A DNA stretch of 64,000 nt from Gammaproteobacteria bacterium. Its GTDB lineage: Bacteria; Pseudomonadota; Gammaproteobacteria; Steroidobacterales; Rariloculaceae. Of this stretch, positions 1 through 8,809 are shown one piece after another. The position numbers and the translations under genes are program-made. The stretch covers positions 124,001-188,000 of the forward strand of contig JAJDWR010000025.1 in NCBI GenBank assembly GCA_022825505.1, written 5' to 3'. Numbering within the stretch: position 1 is the first letter of the stretch; each line of letters begins with the position of its first letter. Under the pieces are notes generated by a model, which ran no database searches, was not told the DNA's origin, and saw only the letters and a program-made list of their open reading frames with translations.

Positions 1-363
1 AAGATTACCGATGAAGACCTCGAGATCGCGCAACTGGTTCTCAAGGAATTCGACGAGCTGCTGAAGCCCGGCGCGGACAGGTTCACCTGGGGCGCCCTGA
101 ACTGGAAGTTTCACAGAAGCCTCTACCTGCCGTCGGGAAGGAAGCGAACGCTGGGCCTGATCCGCCAACTGCATACCAACTGCGACCGGTATCTTCGTAT
201 ACAGATCCAGCTTGTTGCCGATTTCTCCAGGGCCGAAGAAGAGCATCACGAACTGTTGCGCTTGTGCTGGGCGCGGGACAAGCGCGGGGCCAAGAAGCTG
301 CTGAAGACGCATATTCTGACGACGGGCAGGGGACTTATTCGCGCATTCAAGGCTGTCCCCTGA
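1..363 (+). CDS. GntR-family transcriptional regulator, FCD domain (C-terminal part only)
   Basis: The reading frame is open from the first base of the window and ends at TGA 361-363, giving the last 120 residues of a protein whose start lies upstream. The segment is all-helical in character. Its NWKFHRSLY motif, followed about 60 residues later by EEEHHELL, is typical of the FCD ligand-binding domain of FadR-type GntR regulators, where the histidines usually help bind a metal or carboxylate effector. The DNA-binding winged helix is not in the window. Regulators of this class often control neighbouring catabolic operons for amino acids or organic acids, so it is a candidate regulator of the peptide/proline genes that follow; that link is inference. 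The family call is fairly secure, the effector unknown. Confidence 0.8.
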   Translation, partial: KITDEDLEIAQLVLKEFDELLKPGADRFTWGALNWKFHRSLYLPSGRKRTLGLIRQLHTNCDRYLRIQIQLVADFSRAEEEHHELLRLCWARDKRGAKKLLKTHILTTGRGLIRAFKAVP

Positions 364-412
364 GCATGGACGCCGACCGATCGAGGCAAAGGTCCGGTTG
401 CAAGGGGCGAAA

Positions 413-439
413 GATCGCCTCGCCGAAGACGGCAGATCG
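413..439 (+). repeat. Dispersed 27-bp repeat, copy 1
   Basis: This segment matches copies at 31004-31030 and 35557-35583 (both on the opposite strand). It differs from the second copy at 2 of 27 positions. The shared core is CGCCTCGCCGAAGACGGC, ending in GATCG. All three copies lie between genes, which argues that this stretch is non-coding here and that the downstream TolB-like gene starts after it. Confidence 0.6.
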
Positions 440-485
440 ACTGCCGTTGAATCCCGGCCGACGGAACTGCCCGGGATCGAAGGCG

Positions 486-1382
486 TTGTGGCCCGCCACC
501 GCCTCGCTCCTTGCGGCGATGTCGCTGTCGCTGGCTGGTGTCGCCGTCGGCCAGGACCAGAGACAATTGCTCGCGTATACCGTGTTTTCGGAAGCCGGGC
601 CGGAGATATGGGTGGTGTACGACGACGGATCCGACAACAGGAGGCTGGGTCCGGGCGGGGAAGCGGCCTGGTCGCCGGACGGCGAGCGTCTTGCGTTCAC
701 GCTCGAGGTCGAAGGCAACAACGACATCTACATCATGAGCGCCGTGGACGGAAGCGGCCTGACGAGGCTGACCACCCATCCCGCCGACGATCACGGCGCC
801 TCCTGGTCGCCGGACGGCTCCATGATCGCGTTCAACTCCGAACGCAGCGGCAGCGACCAGATCTGGCGCCGAAATGTGGAAGAGGGTACCTGGGGCGCCT
901 ACCTGGTCCAGTTGACCCAGGACACCTATCATGGTCGCGTGAACAACTTCCTCTCCTGGTCCCCGGACGGACGCTGGATTGCATTCGAGGCCGACCGCGA
1001 CCGGGACGATCCGGAGATCTACCTGGCGAACGCCGTGGACGGCAGCAATCAGCAACGACTCACGTTCACTCGCGCGCTCGACGAAGTCCCTTCCTGGTCT
1101 CCGGACGGGACACGGATACTCTTCTCGTCGGACATGCACGGCGAACCGCTGAGCAGAAACTACGACATCTACATCATGAACGTGGACGGATCGGAGCAGG
1201 TACGCCTGACAGACACGCCCGGCGCCGCCTCTTATCCCACGATGTCGCCCGACGGACAGAAAATCGCCTATTCCTACAGCGAAGAGGACGGGGAATCATC
1301 CCGGATAATGATCATGAATGCGGACGGCAGCGGGCAGGATGTGCTGGTGGGGAACGGCAGCATTCCCAGGTTTGCCCCCTGA
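486..1382 (+). CDS. Exported TolB-like beta-propeller protein (PD40/WD40-like repeats)
   Basis: The protein carries about six PD40-type blades, each recognisable by a WSPDG or MSPDG turn followed by a strand and a D-I-Y-I-M or E-I-Y-L-A strand with DGS, as in the TolB beta-propeller. It starts with a Sec-type signal peptide (hydrophobic run [14 protein letters not shown] ending near VGQ-D), so the mature propeller of roughly 270 residues should be periplasmic. It lacks the N-terminal TolB domain, so it is a stand-alone propeller rather than the Tol-Pal component. The start is uncertain. TTG 486 puts the signal peptide at the N-terminus; ATG 366 is in frame but would add 40 residues across a segment that matches an intergenic repeat; ATG 519 is also possible. 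Such proteins bind partners or ligands; no enzymatic role can be assigned. Confidence 0.75.
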   Translation: MWPATASLLAAMSLSLAGVAVGQDQRQLLAYTVFSEAGPEIWVVYDDGSDNRRLGPGGEAAWSPDGERLAFTLEVEGNNDIYIMSAVDGSGLTRLTTHPADDHGASWSPDGSMIAFNSERSGSDQIWRRNVEEGTWGAYLVQLTQDTYHGRVNNFLSWSPDGRWIAFEADRDRDDPEIYLANAVDGSNQQRLTFTRALDEVPSWSPDGTRILFSSDMHGEPLSRNYDIYIMNVDGSEQVRLTDTPGAASYPTMSPDGQKIAYSYSEEDGESSRIMIMNADGSGQDVLVGNGSIPRFAP

Positions 1383-1509
1383 TAACAATCGTGGCCCGCA
1401 ACCTGCTGGCGACCTTGTTCATGGGGTGGACTCCCGGCCAGGGGATCCATTCCTCTATCCTCGCGGTCTGCACGATTGAACCAACGCAGGCGCAAACTCG
1501 GACCGACCA

Positions 1510-2568
1510 TTGAAGATCGCACAGTACAGGCGCAAGCGTTCCGGCCTCCGCCGAACGGTTCGTACGGTGGATTCTCACACGGAGGGGAATCCCACCCGGG
1601 TGATCATGGAAGGCGTGCCGGTGCCGCCCGGGGATACCCTGCTCGACAAACAGCGGTGGCTGGCCGATCACGATGACGCGCTGCGAAGGATCCTGTGTTT
1701 CGAACCGCGCGGCGGCGGGCTCATGTGTTCCGTGCTGCTGATGCCGCCTCTGGACGCGGACTGCGACTTTTCCGTCATCATCATGGAACAGGAAGGCTAC
1801 GTTCCCATGAGCGGGCATTGCATCATCGGCGCCGCAACGACGGTCGTGGAAACCGGTCTGGTACCTGCGCAGTCGCCGGTGACCATCGTCAGGTTCAATA
1901 CCCCGGCCGGACAGGTGACCTGCCATGTGGACTGGAACGGCGCGGCAGCCACGTCCGTGACATTCGACAACGTGGACAGCTTCCTGCACCGCAGCGGCGC
2001 GTCCATCGAAGTCGAGGGGTTCGGGCAAGTCGAAGCCGACATCGCCTTCGGTGGCGACTACTACGCCATCGTCGATGCCGACAGGCTGAATCTGCAACTT
2101 CGCCCCGACAGGGATGGGGAGCTGATCGCAGCGTACGTGGCCATTCGCAAAGCGGTCGCAAGCCAGCTCGACGTCGTGCATCCGGAGCAACCGCACATCA
2201 ACCGGTGCTACCAGCTTCAATTCACTTCCAGCGAGACCCGCACCGGCGACTACAAGCAGACGATACTGTCGCCGCCGGGCGCCATCGACCGATCCCCCTG
2301 CGGGACGGGAACGAGCGCACGGCTCGCGTGCCTCTTCAGCAGGGGTGAGATCGACCTCAACGAGCCGAAACGATTCGAGGGCGTGCTGGGTACCTGCTTC
2401 ACCGGCCAGGTCACGAAGGCGGAGGTCAGGAACGGCATCACCTACGTGACCCCGCGAGTAACCGGCAGTGCCTTCATTACCGGTTACAACCGGTTTGTAT
2501 TGTATGAAGACGATCCTTTTCCAAACGGATTCCGGCTGGGTCCCGTACCGGGCGAACGGCCCGAGTGA
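1510..2568 (+). CDS. Proline racemase-family enzyme, Ser/Cys type (hydroxyproline epimerase/dehydratase-like)
   Basis: This 352-residue protein matches the proline racemase superfamily over its full length. The N-terminal TVDSHTEGNPTRV motif, the first catalytic segment PMSGHCIIG and the second DRSPCGTGTSA are all present. In proline racemase and 4-hydroxyproline 2-epimerase both catalytic positions are Cys. Here the first is Ser101 and the second Cys264. Superfamily members are known with Cys/Cys, Ser/Cys and Cys/Thr pairs, and the last are trans-3-hydroxy-L-proline dehydratases. A Ser/Cys pair is therefore compatible with hydroxyproline epimerase and/or dehydratase activity; which one cannot be read from sequence. 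No signal peptide, so cytoplasmic. The start is TTG 1510. The gene lies upstream of a CocE/S15 hydrolase and close to a bank of prolidase-fold proteins, which suggests use of proline- or hydroxyproline-containing peptides. Confidence 0.85.
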   Translation: MKIAQYRRKRSGLRRTVRTVDSHTEGNPTRVIMEGVPVPPGDTLLDKQRWLADHDDALRRILCFEPRGGGLMCSVLLMPPLDADCDFSVIIMEQEGYVPMSGHCIIGAATTVVETGLVPAQSPVTIVRFNTPAGQVTCHVDWNGAAATSVTFDNVDSFLHRSGASIEVEGFGQVEADIAFGGDYYAIVDADRLNLQLRPDRDGELIAAYVAIRKAVASQLDVVHPEQPHINRCYQLQFTSSETRTGDYKQTILSPPGAIDRSPCGTGTSARLACLFSRGEIDLNEPKRFEGVLGTCFTGQVTKAEVRNGITYVTPRVTGSAFITGYNRFVLYEDDPFPNGFRLGPVPGERPE

Positions 2569-2593
2569 GACGTGACCGGCCCAGGAGGTAATC

Positions 2594-4489
2594 GTGTGCA
2601 GACTTCCATTGATATTGACTGTTCCCGCACTAATGCTGGGATCTCTCATGGCGAACTCTGATTCCCGGGCACAGGATCTCCAGCCGATTCCCCGTCCGGA
2701 ACCGGAGAACGGTTTCCGGCTGGAGAAAAGCCGGATGGTGCCCATGCGGGACGGTGTGCGCCTTTCCACCGACCTCTACTTTCCCGACGTGGAAGCCGAA
2801 CAACTCCCCGTCGTCCTGATTCGCACGCCCTACGACAAGAACGTGATGCGGGACAACCCCGACGGCGACGCCCACATGTTCGCCTCCCACGGTTTCGTCG
2901 TCGCCACCCAGGACAGCCGCGGCAAGTTCGAATCCGAGGGCATCTATTCGCCGCCCGCCGGCCACGAGGCCGAGGACGGCTACGACACCGTGGATTGGAT
3001 CGCAAGACAGCCTTGGTCCAACGGCCGGGTCGGCATGCACGGCTGCTCCTACCCCGCCGAAGTACAGGCGGCGACGGCCCCGCTGAAGCACCCGAACCTC
3101 ACCACGATGATCCCCCGCAACGGCCCGATGATCGGCGCCGCCAACGGCCGGTACCGGTACTGGTCCGGGTTCAAGGGCGGTGTGCTGGATTTCGCGGCGT
3201 CGTTTCCGTGGTATTTCGAAACGGGCGTCAAGTACTCGTTCAAGCCGCCGCCGGGGCTGCCGGACGACGTCCTTGACAGGATTCGCGAATTCTACGATCC
3301 CACGCCGTCGCGACTGCCCGAGCCGGACTGGGAACGGCTCGTGTGGACGCTGCCCCTGACGGACATCATGAACAAGGCCGGCGCGCTGCCGAACGATTTC
3401 CTGGAACTGGTGACCCGTGACTTTGGCGACCCCTGGTGGCACGACACCATGGGCTATTACGACGGGACCGAGACGGTCGCGGTTTCCGCTCTCCACGTGA
3501 GTTCCTGGTACGACATCAGCGTCGACGAGACGATCTACGAGCACCACTATTTCCGCGACAACGCCACCACGGAAGCAGCCGTCAACGGCCAGTTCCTGAT
3601 CCTCGCCCCGTCGACCCATTGCGCCTATGAGCAGGCCACGGAGAGAACGCTGGTCGGTGACCGCGACATCGGCGACGCGCGCCTGGATTTCTACAGAATC
3701 TACCTGGACTGGTTCGATTACTGGCTCAAGGGCATCGACAACGGCCTGATGGACACGCCGCGGGTCCGCTACTACACCATGGGACGCAACGAGTGGCGCT
3801 CCGCCGACCAGTGGCCGTTGCCCGAGGTTCAATACACGAACTACTACCTGAGGAGCGGCGGAGAAGCCAACAGCCGCCATGGCGACGGCTGGCTTGCCAC
3901 CGAACCGCCCGGAGACGAACCGTCGGACTCCTTTGTCTACGACCCCGGAAACCCGGTGCCATCAACGGGCGGCCCTCGAGGCACGAGTTGGGGCACCAAG
4001 GCCGGAGCGGTCGACCAGGGACGGGTCGAGTCCCGCCAGGACGTACTGGTCTACACGACACCGCCCCTGGAGGAGGGCATCGAACTCACGGGACCCATCA
4101 CCGCGATCCTCTACGTGTCGTCATCGGCCCGGGATACGGACTTCACCGTCAAGCTCGTGGACGTGTACCCCGACGGCACTGCCTACAACATCCAGGGCTC
4201 GATCCTGCGCGGCCGCTACCGGGAAGGATTCACCAACAAGGTGTGGATGGAGGAAGGCGGCGTCTACGAACTGCGCATCGATGTCGACGCCACGAGCAAC
4301 TGGTTCCCGCCGGGGCACCGGATCCGGGTCCAGGTTTCCAGCAGCAACTTCCCGCTCTACGAGCGCAACATGAACACCGGCGGCAACAACTTCGACGAGG
4401 TGGAATGGGTGATCGCGGAGAACACCGTGCATCACTCCGCCGACTATCCCTCGCACCTGATTTTGCCGGTGATCCCCGGCGGAGATTGA
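2594..4489 (+). CDS. Exported CocE/NonD-family (S15-type) alpha/beta hydrolase
   Basis: The 631-residue protein has the three-part layout of CocE/X-Pro dipeptidyl-peptidase (S15) hydrolases: an alpha/beta hydrolase core, a helical cap and a C-terminal jelly-roll domain (from about residue 430). The nucleophile elbow is GMHGCSYPAE with Ser152. D in SSWYDISVDE and H in PSTHCAYE are the likely remaining triad residues. The family hydrolyses esters or amides such as acyl-dipeptides, cocaine and glutaryl-7-ACA, and S15 members remove X-Pro dipeptides; the substrate here is unknown. The GTG start at 2594 is supported by AGGAGG at 2583-2588, six bases upstream. A signal peptide (LPLILTVPALMLGSLMANS, then RAQ) indicates export to the periplasm. 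It follows the proline racemase-family gene with a 25-base gap, so cotranscription is likely. Confidence 0.85.
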   Translation: MCRLPLILTVPALMLGSLMANSDSRAQDLQPIPRPEPENGFRLEKSRMVPMRDGVRLSTDLYFPDVEAEQLPVVLIRTPYDKNVMRDNPDGDAHMFASHGFVVATQDSRGKFESEGIYSPPAGHEAEDGYDTVDWIARQPWSNGRVGMHGCSYPAEVQAATAPLKHPNLTTMIPRNGPMIGAANGRYRYWSGFKGGVLDFAASFPWYFETGVKYSFKPPPGLPDDVLDRIREFYDPTPSRLPEPDWERLVWTLPLTDIMNKAGALPNDFLELVTRDFGDPWWHDTMGYYDGTETVAVSALHVSSWYDISVDETIYEHHYFRDNATTEAAVNGQFLILAPSTHCAYEQATERTLVGDRDIGDARLDFYRIYLDWFDYWLKGIDNGLMDTPRVRYYTMGRNEWRSADQWPLPEVQYTNYYLRSGGEANSRHGDGWLATEPPGDEPSDSFVYDPGNPVPSTGGPRGTSWGTKAGAVDQGRVESRQDVLVYTTPPLEEGIELTGPITAILYVSSSARDTDFTVKLVDVYPDGTAYNIQGSILRGRYREGFTNKVWMEEGGVYELRIDVDATSNWFPPGHRIRVQVSSSNFPLYERNMNTGGNNFDEVEWVIAENTVHHSADYPSHLILPVIPGGD

Positions 4490-4532
4490 CGCGCTCGTCC
4501 GGGGTCGCCCCGAACAAACGCGATGGATACCG

Positions 4533-6119
4533 TCATTCGATATCGGCAGGACCGGCCGCAAATGAAGGCGGGACGCTGTGGATCCCCGAGACCGGGGGCG
4601 CAGCAAACTCCACGCCGCGCTCGGTAACGACGCCTTTCTCGTGGAGGCTGCAGTAGTAGAAGTGCCGGCCTACCCCGAATTCAGGTACCGGTGAATGGAC
4701 CATGTACTCGATGCCCAGTGTCTGGTGCATCGGGATCGTCGTGTCGGAATGCCATCGTGCTCCCATGGGAGATACGCGCGGCGCGAGGATGCCCTTCCCT
4801 ATGGCGTGCAGATCCAGGTGGACCTGCGTTTTGGCCGGGTCCAGCGTGGGATCGAACAGATCCCGATCGATGTAGGCGTAGCCTGCGTCTTCCAGCGCTT
4901 GAATGACGATCTCGAGCGCTTCCTTGCCCGTCTGTCCGGGCTTGATGTTTTCCGCCAGGATTTCCCGAACGCGAACCACGTGATCCCAGCTCCGCCGGTA
5001 TTCGGGCGGAGGCTCGGTTTCGCCCTCCCGGAGCAGATAGTATGGAATCTGCCCGATCTGAAACGCATCCCCCAACTGCAGCGGGAAGTCCATCATCTCT
5101 TCTTCGATGTGCCCGGCCTCCCGGGTAACGAACCAGCCGGCGTCCACATCGCTCAACGTCGTTTCGCCGGGAACGATCGGGCCGAGGTCCCGTATCTCGC
5201 GGGGCCGCCCCGAGCCGCCGTACACCACGATCTCCGCCATGACGCTGTTGTTGAGATAGTCGAGGATCATGTACTCGGCGGAGACCAGGCGGCTCGCATA
5301 CTCCGGTCCGAGTTCCCTGGACAACTGCAGGTGATCGGCGTAGGAGACCCCATCCGTGAGCGACAGGGTGAACGTCTCAGAACCCTCCGCCAGCGATAGT
5401 TCCTCCGCATAGTTCAGTGCGATGCGTTGGGGATCGCGCTCCGCCACGAACTCTCCCAGACCCATGAAGCGATAGCCGATTTCCGTGTCGGGCACACGGT
5501 CCGGATTGGCCTTCACGTAGTCCATGATCTCGTAGTTTTCCTGGTTGACGAAGGGCGACTGGGGCCGGACGATGTCGTAGACGCTCACGTCCTCGACCTC
5601 GCCCTCGAAGACCGCCCGTTCGATCCGGTCGCCGCCGCGGTCGGTGAAGACCAGCACCGCGGCGTTGGTCCCGAACTCGTAGCGCAGCGGGTCGGCACTG
5701 TCGATGCTGCTGTAGTTGAGGTCGAGACCCTCCAGTTGCCGCTGCTCGGTCCCGCTCCAGGTCCAGGGCCGGATCACGTGGATCCACATGTCGACGTCGT
5801 GATCCCGCATGACCTGCGGCAGCACCAGGTCGAATTTCTCGCGGCGGATGTGGTCCAGCATCGCCGCTGTCGCGTACGGGTTATCGGAGTCAAACGCGCT
5901 GTAGTAGGCGTCGCTGATGCCCGGCATCGCTTCGGGGTATTGAGCGGAGGCGGATGTGCCGAAGCAGAGCAGGAGCGCGGTGAGCGAGATTGGGCGCCTG
6001 GTGCTCAGCGCAAGACAACCGGCGAGCGGGGCAAAACACATGGCGAGCGGGGCCGATCGTCTTGCGCGCGGGCTCAAACGCTCGCCAGGCGAGAATCCAA
6101 TTGTCGCACGGGTTGACAT
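4533..6119 (-). CDS. Exported M24 (creatinase/prolidase-fold) protein with deleted metal hairpin
   Basis: This is one of six tandem paralogues with an N-terminal creatinase-like domain (FDLVLPQVMRDHDVDMWIH) and a pita-bread C-terminal domain. In M24 metallopeptidases two aspartates in a beta hairpin bind metal. Here the stretch from GD to the YVL-like strand (GDAFQIGQIPYYLL) is 12 residues shorter than in the intact copy at 8810-10207, so both aspartates are gone. The last metal-binding Glu is replaced by His (CSLHEKG). Catalysis as a normal aminopeptidase is not expected. A signal peptide (ISLTALLLCFGTSASAQ) follows a Met at residue 27. Start choice is open: ATG 6119 abuts the stop of the preceding gene, but ATG 6041 fits the signal peptide better and skips a repeat-rich stretch. 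It is the last gene of the - strand series. Confidence 0.8.
   Translation of the reverse strand: MSTRATIGFSPGERLSPRARRSAPLAMCFAPLAGCLALSTRRPISLTALLLCFGTSASAQYPEAMPGISDAYYSAFDSDNPYATAAMLDHIRREKFDLVLPQVMRDHDVDMWIHVIRPWTWSGTEQRQLEGLDLNYSSIDSADPLRYEFGTNAAVLVFTDRGGDRIERAVFEGEVEDVSVYDIVRPQSPFVNQENYEIMDYVKANPDRVPDTEIGYRFMGLGEFVAERDPQRIALNYAEELSLAEGSETFTLSLTDGVSYADHLQLSRELGPEYASRLVSAEYMILDYLNNSVMAEIVVYGGSGRPREIRDLGPIVPGETTLSDVDAGWFVTREAGHIEEEMMDFPLQLGDAFQIGQIPYYLLREGETEPPPEYRRSWDHVVRVREILAENIKPGQTGKEALEIVIQALEDAGYAYIDRDLFDPTLDPAKTQVHLDLHAIGKGILAPRVSPMGARWHSDTTIPMHQTLGIEYMVHSPVPEFGVGRHFYYCSLHEKGVVTERGVEFAAPPVSGIHSVPPSFAAGPADIE
6021..6093. repeat. Repeat-rich leader: 12-bp direct repeat and 6-bp inverted repeat
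   Basis: GGCGAGCGGGGC occurs at 6021-6032 and again at 6042-6053, a period of 21 bases. CTCGCC-A-GGCGAG forms a perfect inverted repeat at 6081-6093. The stretch encodes the odd Arg/Pro/Ser-rich N-terminal extension of the M24 protein if ATG 6119 is used. Low-complexity structure of this kind is more typical of an untranslated leader, so it bears on the start choice. Confidence 0.4.
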
Positions 6120-7340
6120 CTACCGAATCGCCCTGATTTGTTGCGGCAGCGGCGCCGGGAATTCCACTCCCCGCTCGGTGACCGTCGCACCGTCATGCAT
6201 GGCGAGATAAAGGTGCTCGCCCTCACCCCAGGCCGGAACGGGCATGTGGATCGCGTAGGAGAGCGCAAAGGTGTGGTACAGGGGTATCGTCAGCACCCGC
6301 CCCCAGCCGGTTGCCGAAATTCGCGGCGCGTGCTCTTCGGATACGAAGCGCCCCTGGGCGTGGAAGTCGATATAGACCTGGGTCGCGTCGGAATCGGCCG
6401 TCGCGTCGTAGCTGTTTTCCTGGATATGCAGGTAACCGGCTTCCTCGATTCTCGCAACAACGGCGTCGAGGTTTTCCTCGCCGCTCAGCCCCGCCGCAAT
6501 GTTGCGCCGAAAGATGTGCCGAAGCTCCATCGCCTGGTCCCAGAGCCTGAGTATCTCCGGCGGCAGTTCCGTCTCGCCGTCGCGGAGCACGTAGCCGTAG
6601 AAGCCATTGTGCTGCGAGAAGTCCAACATCTGCGCGCCATGGAAGATGCCCACCAGGTCCCCCCGCTGGATCACATAGTCGCTGTTGTGCTCCTCGTTGC
6701 CGGCAGGGTCCCGCACGTAGGCATCACCCGCAAGATCGCTCAGAGCCGTCTCTCCGGGTACGATGCTGGCGAACTGTTCCTCGATGATCGCGGTGTTGTC
6801 CATGAGCAGCCGCCCGTAAAGGGCAATCTCGGCCATCGCGCGGCCCGCCAGGAAATCGGCGATGAGGCGGTCCGCCGATACGATTCGATCACCCAGATCC
6901 TCATCGAGGGCTTCGGCAATGAGGGTAAATTGGGGATTTGTAATCGTGTGGAGTTCGGCTATGTCGGAGTAGTTCAGGGCGATCCGGACAGGATCGCGTT
7001 CCGCGACGAAAGCCGCGATCTCATCCACCCCGCCCATCGTGTCGAACAATGCGGGATCGCGGCGGCCGCCGAAGGCCGCGCGCTCGATCCGTCCGCCGTC
7101 GCGATCGGTGAAGATGACGAAGCCGGGCTCCGTCCCGAGTTCGAAGCCGAGGGGATCGTTCGGCCCCATCGCGTGAATCCACATGTCGACCTCGTGGTCC
7201 CGCATGACGTAAGGCAGAACCGAGGTCAGCTTCTCGCTCCGGATCAGCCGCATCAGGTCGGGCGCCGCATCCGGCGCACGGTACTGTGCGGCGAGATTCG
7301 CTGAGAAAATCGCAAGGCAAAGGGCCACGATAAACTTCAT
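6120..7340 (-). CDS. Exported M24-fold protein with substituted metal ligands (Phe233/His244)
   Basis: This is a 406-residue paralogue in the M24 cluster. A short signal peptide (MKFIVALCLAIFSANLAAQ) indicates export. The N-terminal motif SVLPYVMRDHEVDMWIH and C-terminal VTERGVEFPAP are shared with its neighbours. The metal hairpin aligns without gaps to the intact copy, but the two metal aspartates are Phe233 (in GIFHGAQ) and His244 (in FSQHNG). The third-strand Glu is Ser (ALSYAIHMPVP) and the final Glu is His (AMHDGAT). At most a rebuilt metal site can exist, so a peptidase function is unlikely. The ATG at 7340 overlaps the stop of the preceding gene as ATGA, which indicates translational coupling; the TAG stop is directly followed by an ATG of the next gene. 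Its role may be ligand binding or an unknown enzyme activity. Confidence 0.82.
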   Translation of the reverse strand: MKFIVALCLAIFSANLAAQYRAPDAAPDLMRLIRSEKLTSVLPYVMRDHEVDMWIHAMGPNDPLGFELGTEPGFVIFTDRDGGRIERAAFGGRRDPALFDTMGGVDEIAAFVAERDPVRIALNYSDIAELHTITNPQFTLIAEALDEDLGDRIVSADRLIADFLAGRAMAEIALYGRLLMDNTAIIEEQFASIVPGETALSDLAGDAYVRDPAGNEEHNSDYVIQRGDLVGIFHGAQMLDFSQHNGFYGYVLRDGETELPPEILRLWDQAMELRHIFRRNIAAGLSGEENLDAVVARIEEAGYLHIQENSYDATADSDATQVYIDFHAQGRFVSEEHAPRISATGWGRVLTIPLYHTFALSYAIHMPVPAWGEGEHLYLAMHDGATVTERGVEFPAPLPQQIRAIR

Positions 7341-8785
7341 TGGATCACCTGGATTTCATTGGACCGGTCGGGATAGGGAACCTCCATGCCGCGGCCCGTG
7401 AGCACGCCGCCGTCATGGAAGAATCCGTAAACGTATTGCCCGGTGAAGTTGTTTCCCCGATTCCATTCCGGCACCGGGACATAGAACATGTATTCGACGG
7501 CGAACGTGTGGAAGAGCGGCATAGTGATGTTCCAGTGCCATTTCGGGCCCATGGGAGAAATTCTCGGCGCGAGAATCCCCTTGCCTTCGGCGTGCATGTC
7601 GAGGTGCACCTGGGTCTTGTGCGGTTCGTCGACGTACTTGTTGTGTTCCTGGTAGTCGGTATAGATGAAGCCGGCTTCTTCCAGTGCCCGGGCCAGGAGT
7701 TCCAGCGCCTCCCCGCCGGTCTGACCGACCCTGATGTGTTCCCGCAGAATCTCCTTGATCCTGCGGTTTTCCTCGTTGTAGCGCCGCATGTGCGCGGGCA
7801 ACCCGGTTTCGCCGTTTTGCAGCACGTAGGCCATGTATGGTCTGTCATTCACGAGATCGCCGCGCTGGATGACATGGCTTCCGTCACGCCACCAGTTGCC
7901 GTCCTTGTCGATCGCGTCCGACGCACCGATATCGTCCAGCGTCGAGACGCCCGGCACGACGGCAGCGAAGTCGGGTCCGCTGCCGCGCAGCGCACCGGAT
8001 GTCGCATAGAGAACCACTTCGCTCACGACCCTTCTTGACAGGTAGTCAAGGATCACCGACTCGGCGGAGACCATCCGGCTTGCGTAATGTTCGCCAAGCG
8101 CTTCAGAAAGCTGGACGTGGTCGGTGTACGAAATACCGTCCGTCATCGCCATGGTGAACGTCTCCGAGCCCTCCGGCAGCGACAGCGTCTCGCCGTAGTT
8201 CACCGCGACTCGCACGGGATCCCGTTCGGCCACAAACTCGCCGAGACCCGCGAATCTCAGGTCCAGCTCCGACTCGAGAACAGAGTCGGGCTGCTCCAGA
8301 AAGAGATCCATGAACTCGTAGTTTTCCTGGCTGATGAAGGGGTTCTCGCCGAGGACGAGATCGTAGACCGACGGATCCTCGACCTCGCCTTCGAAGACCA
8401 CGCGCTCGATCCGCTCGTCGCCGGTGTCGGTGAACACAATCACGGCCGACTTGGTACCGAACTCGTATCGCATCGGGTCCGTTCCGCCCCAGGACCACGG
8501 GCGAATGATGTGAATCCACATGTCGACACCATGGTCACGCATCACGCGGGGCAGGATCAGGTCGAAGCGCTCCCGCCGCACATGTTTCAGCATCTCCTCC
8601 GTGGCGTAAGGGTTGTAGTCGTCGAAGTTGCCGTAGTTGGCGTCGCTGATGCCGTGCATGACATCCGTGTAGCGTTCCTGGGCGAGCGCGGACGGCTGGA
8701 GGACAAGAAGCACGACGAGCGAGGCCGCGGCCAGGGCGCACTCGGCGTCATTCAGCGGTCCGGTTCCTTTTCGTTCGGTTTCCAT
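7337..8785 (-). CDS. Exported M24-fold protein with deleted metal hairpin
   Basis: This is a 482-residue paralogue closest in layout to the copy at 4533-6119: both contain the insert region ISQENYEF/VNQENYEI and the same length N-terminal domain. The signal peptide is LAAASLVVLLVLQPSALAQ. The hairpin that should carry both metal aspartates is shortened to GDLVNDRPYMAYVL, about 12 residues fewer than in the intact copy, and the terminal ligand Glu is His (GFFHDGG). The motif TQVHLDMHAEGKG, conserved among the four altered copies, replaces the two-histidine motif of the intact ones. The upstream gene is the intact M24 copy, 24 bases away; the downstream gene overlaps by four bases. It is probably not a classical metallopeptidase. 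Confidence 0.82.
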   Translation of the reverse strand: METERKGTGPLNDAECALAAASLVVLLVLQPSALAQERYTDVMHGISDANYGNFDDYNPYATEEMLKHVRRERFDLILPRVMRDHGVDMWIHIIRPWSWGGTDPMRYEFGTKSAVIVFTDTGDERIERVVFEGEVEDPSVYDLVLGENPFISQENYEFMDLFLEQPDSVLESELDLRFAGLGEFVAERDPVRVAVNYGETLSLPEGSETFTMAMTDGISYTDHVQLSEALGEHYASRMVSAESVILDYLSRRVVSEVVLYATSGALRGSGPDFAAVVPGVSTLDDIGASDAIDKDGNWWRDGSHVIQRGDLVNDRPYMAYVLQNGETGLPAHMRRYNEENRRIKEILREHIRVGQTGGEALELLARALEEAGFIYTDYQEHNKYVDEPHKTQVHLDMHAEGKGILAPRISPMGPKWHWNITMPLFHTFAVEYMFYVPVPEWNRGNNFTGQYVYGFFHDGGVLTGRGMEVPYPDRSNEIQVIQ

Positions 8786-8809
8786 ATTCGGTCTTCGGCT
8801 CGGCGCCTG

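Noticed and set aside
366..485. Coding N-terminus of the TolB-like protein from ATG 366.
   Set aside because: The segment contains the intergenic repeat, precedes a clean signal peptide and is not conserved in character; the start was placed at TTG 486 instead.
8786..8809. A possible fourth copy of the 27-bp repeat (GAGCCGAAGACCG on the - strand).
   Set aside because: Only about a dozen bases resemble the core and the ends do not match; this is within chance for GC-rich sequence.
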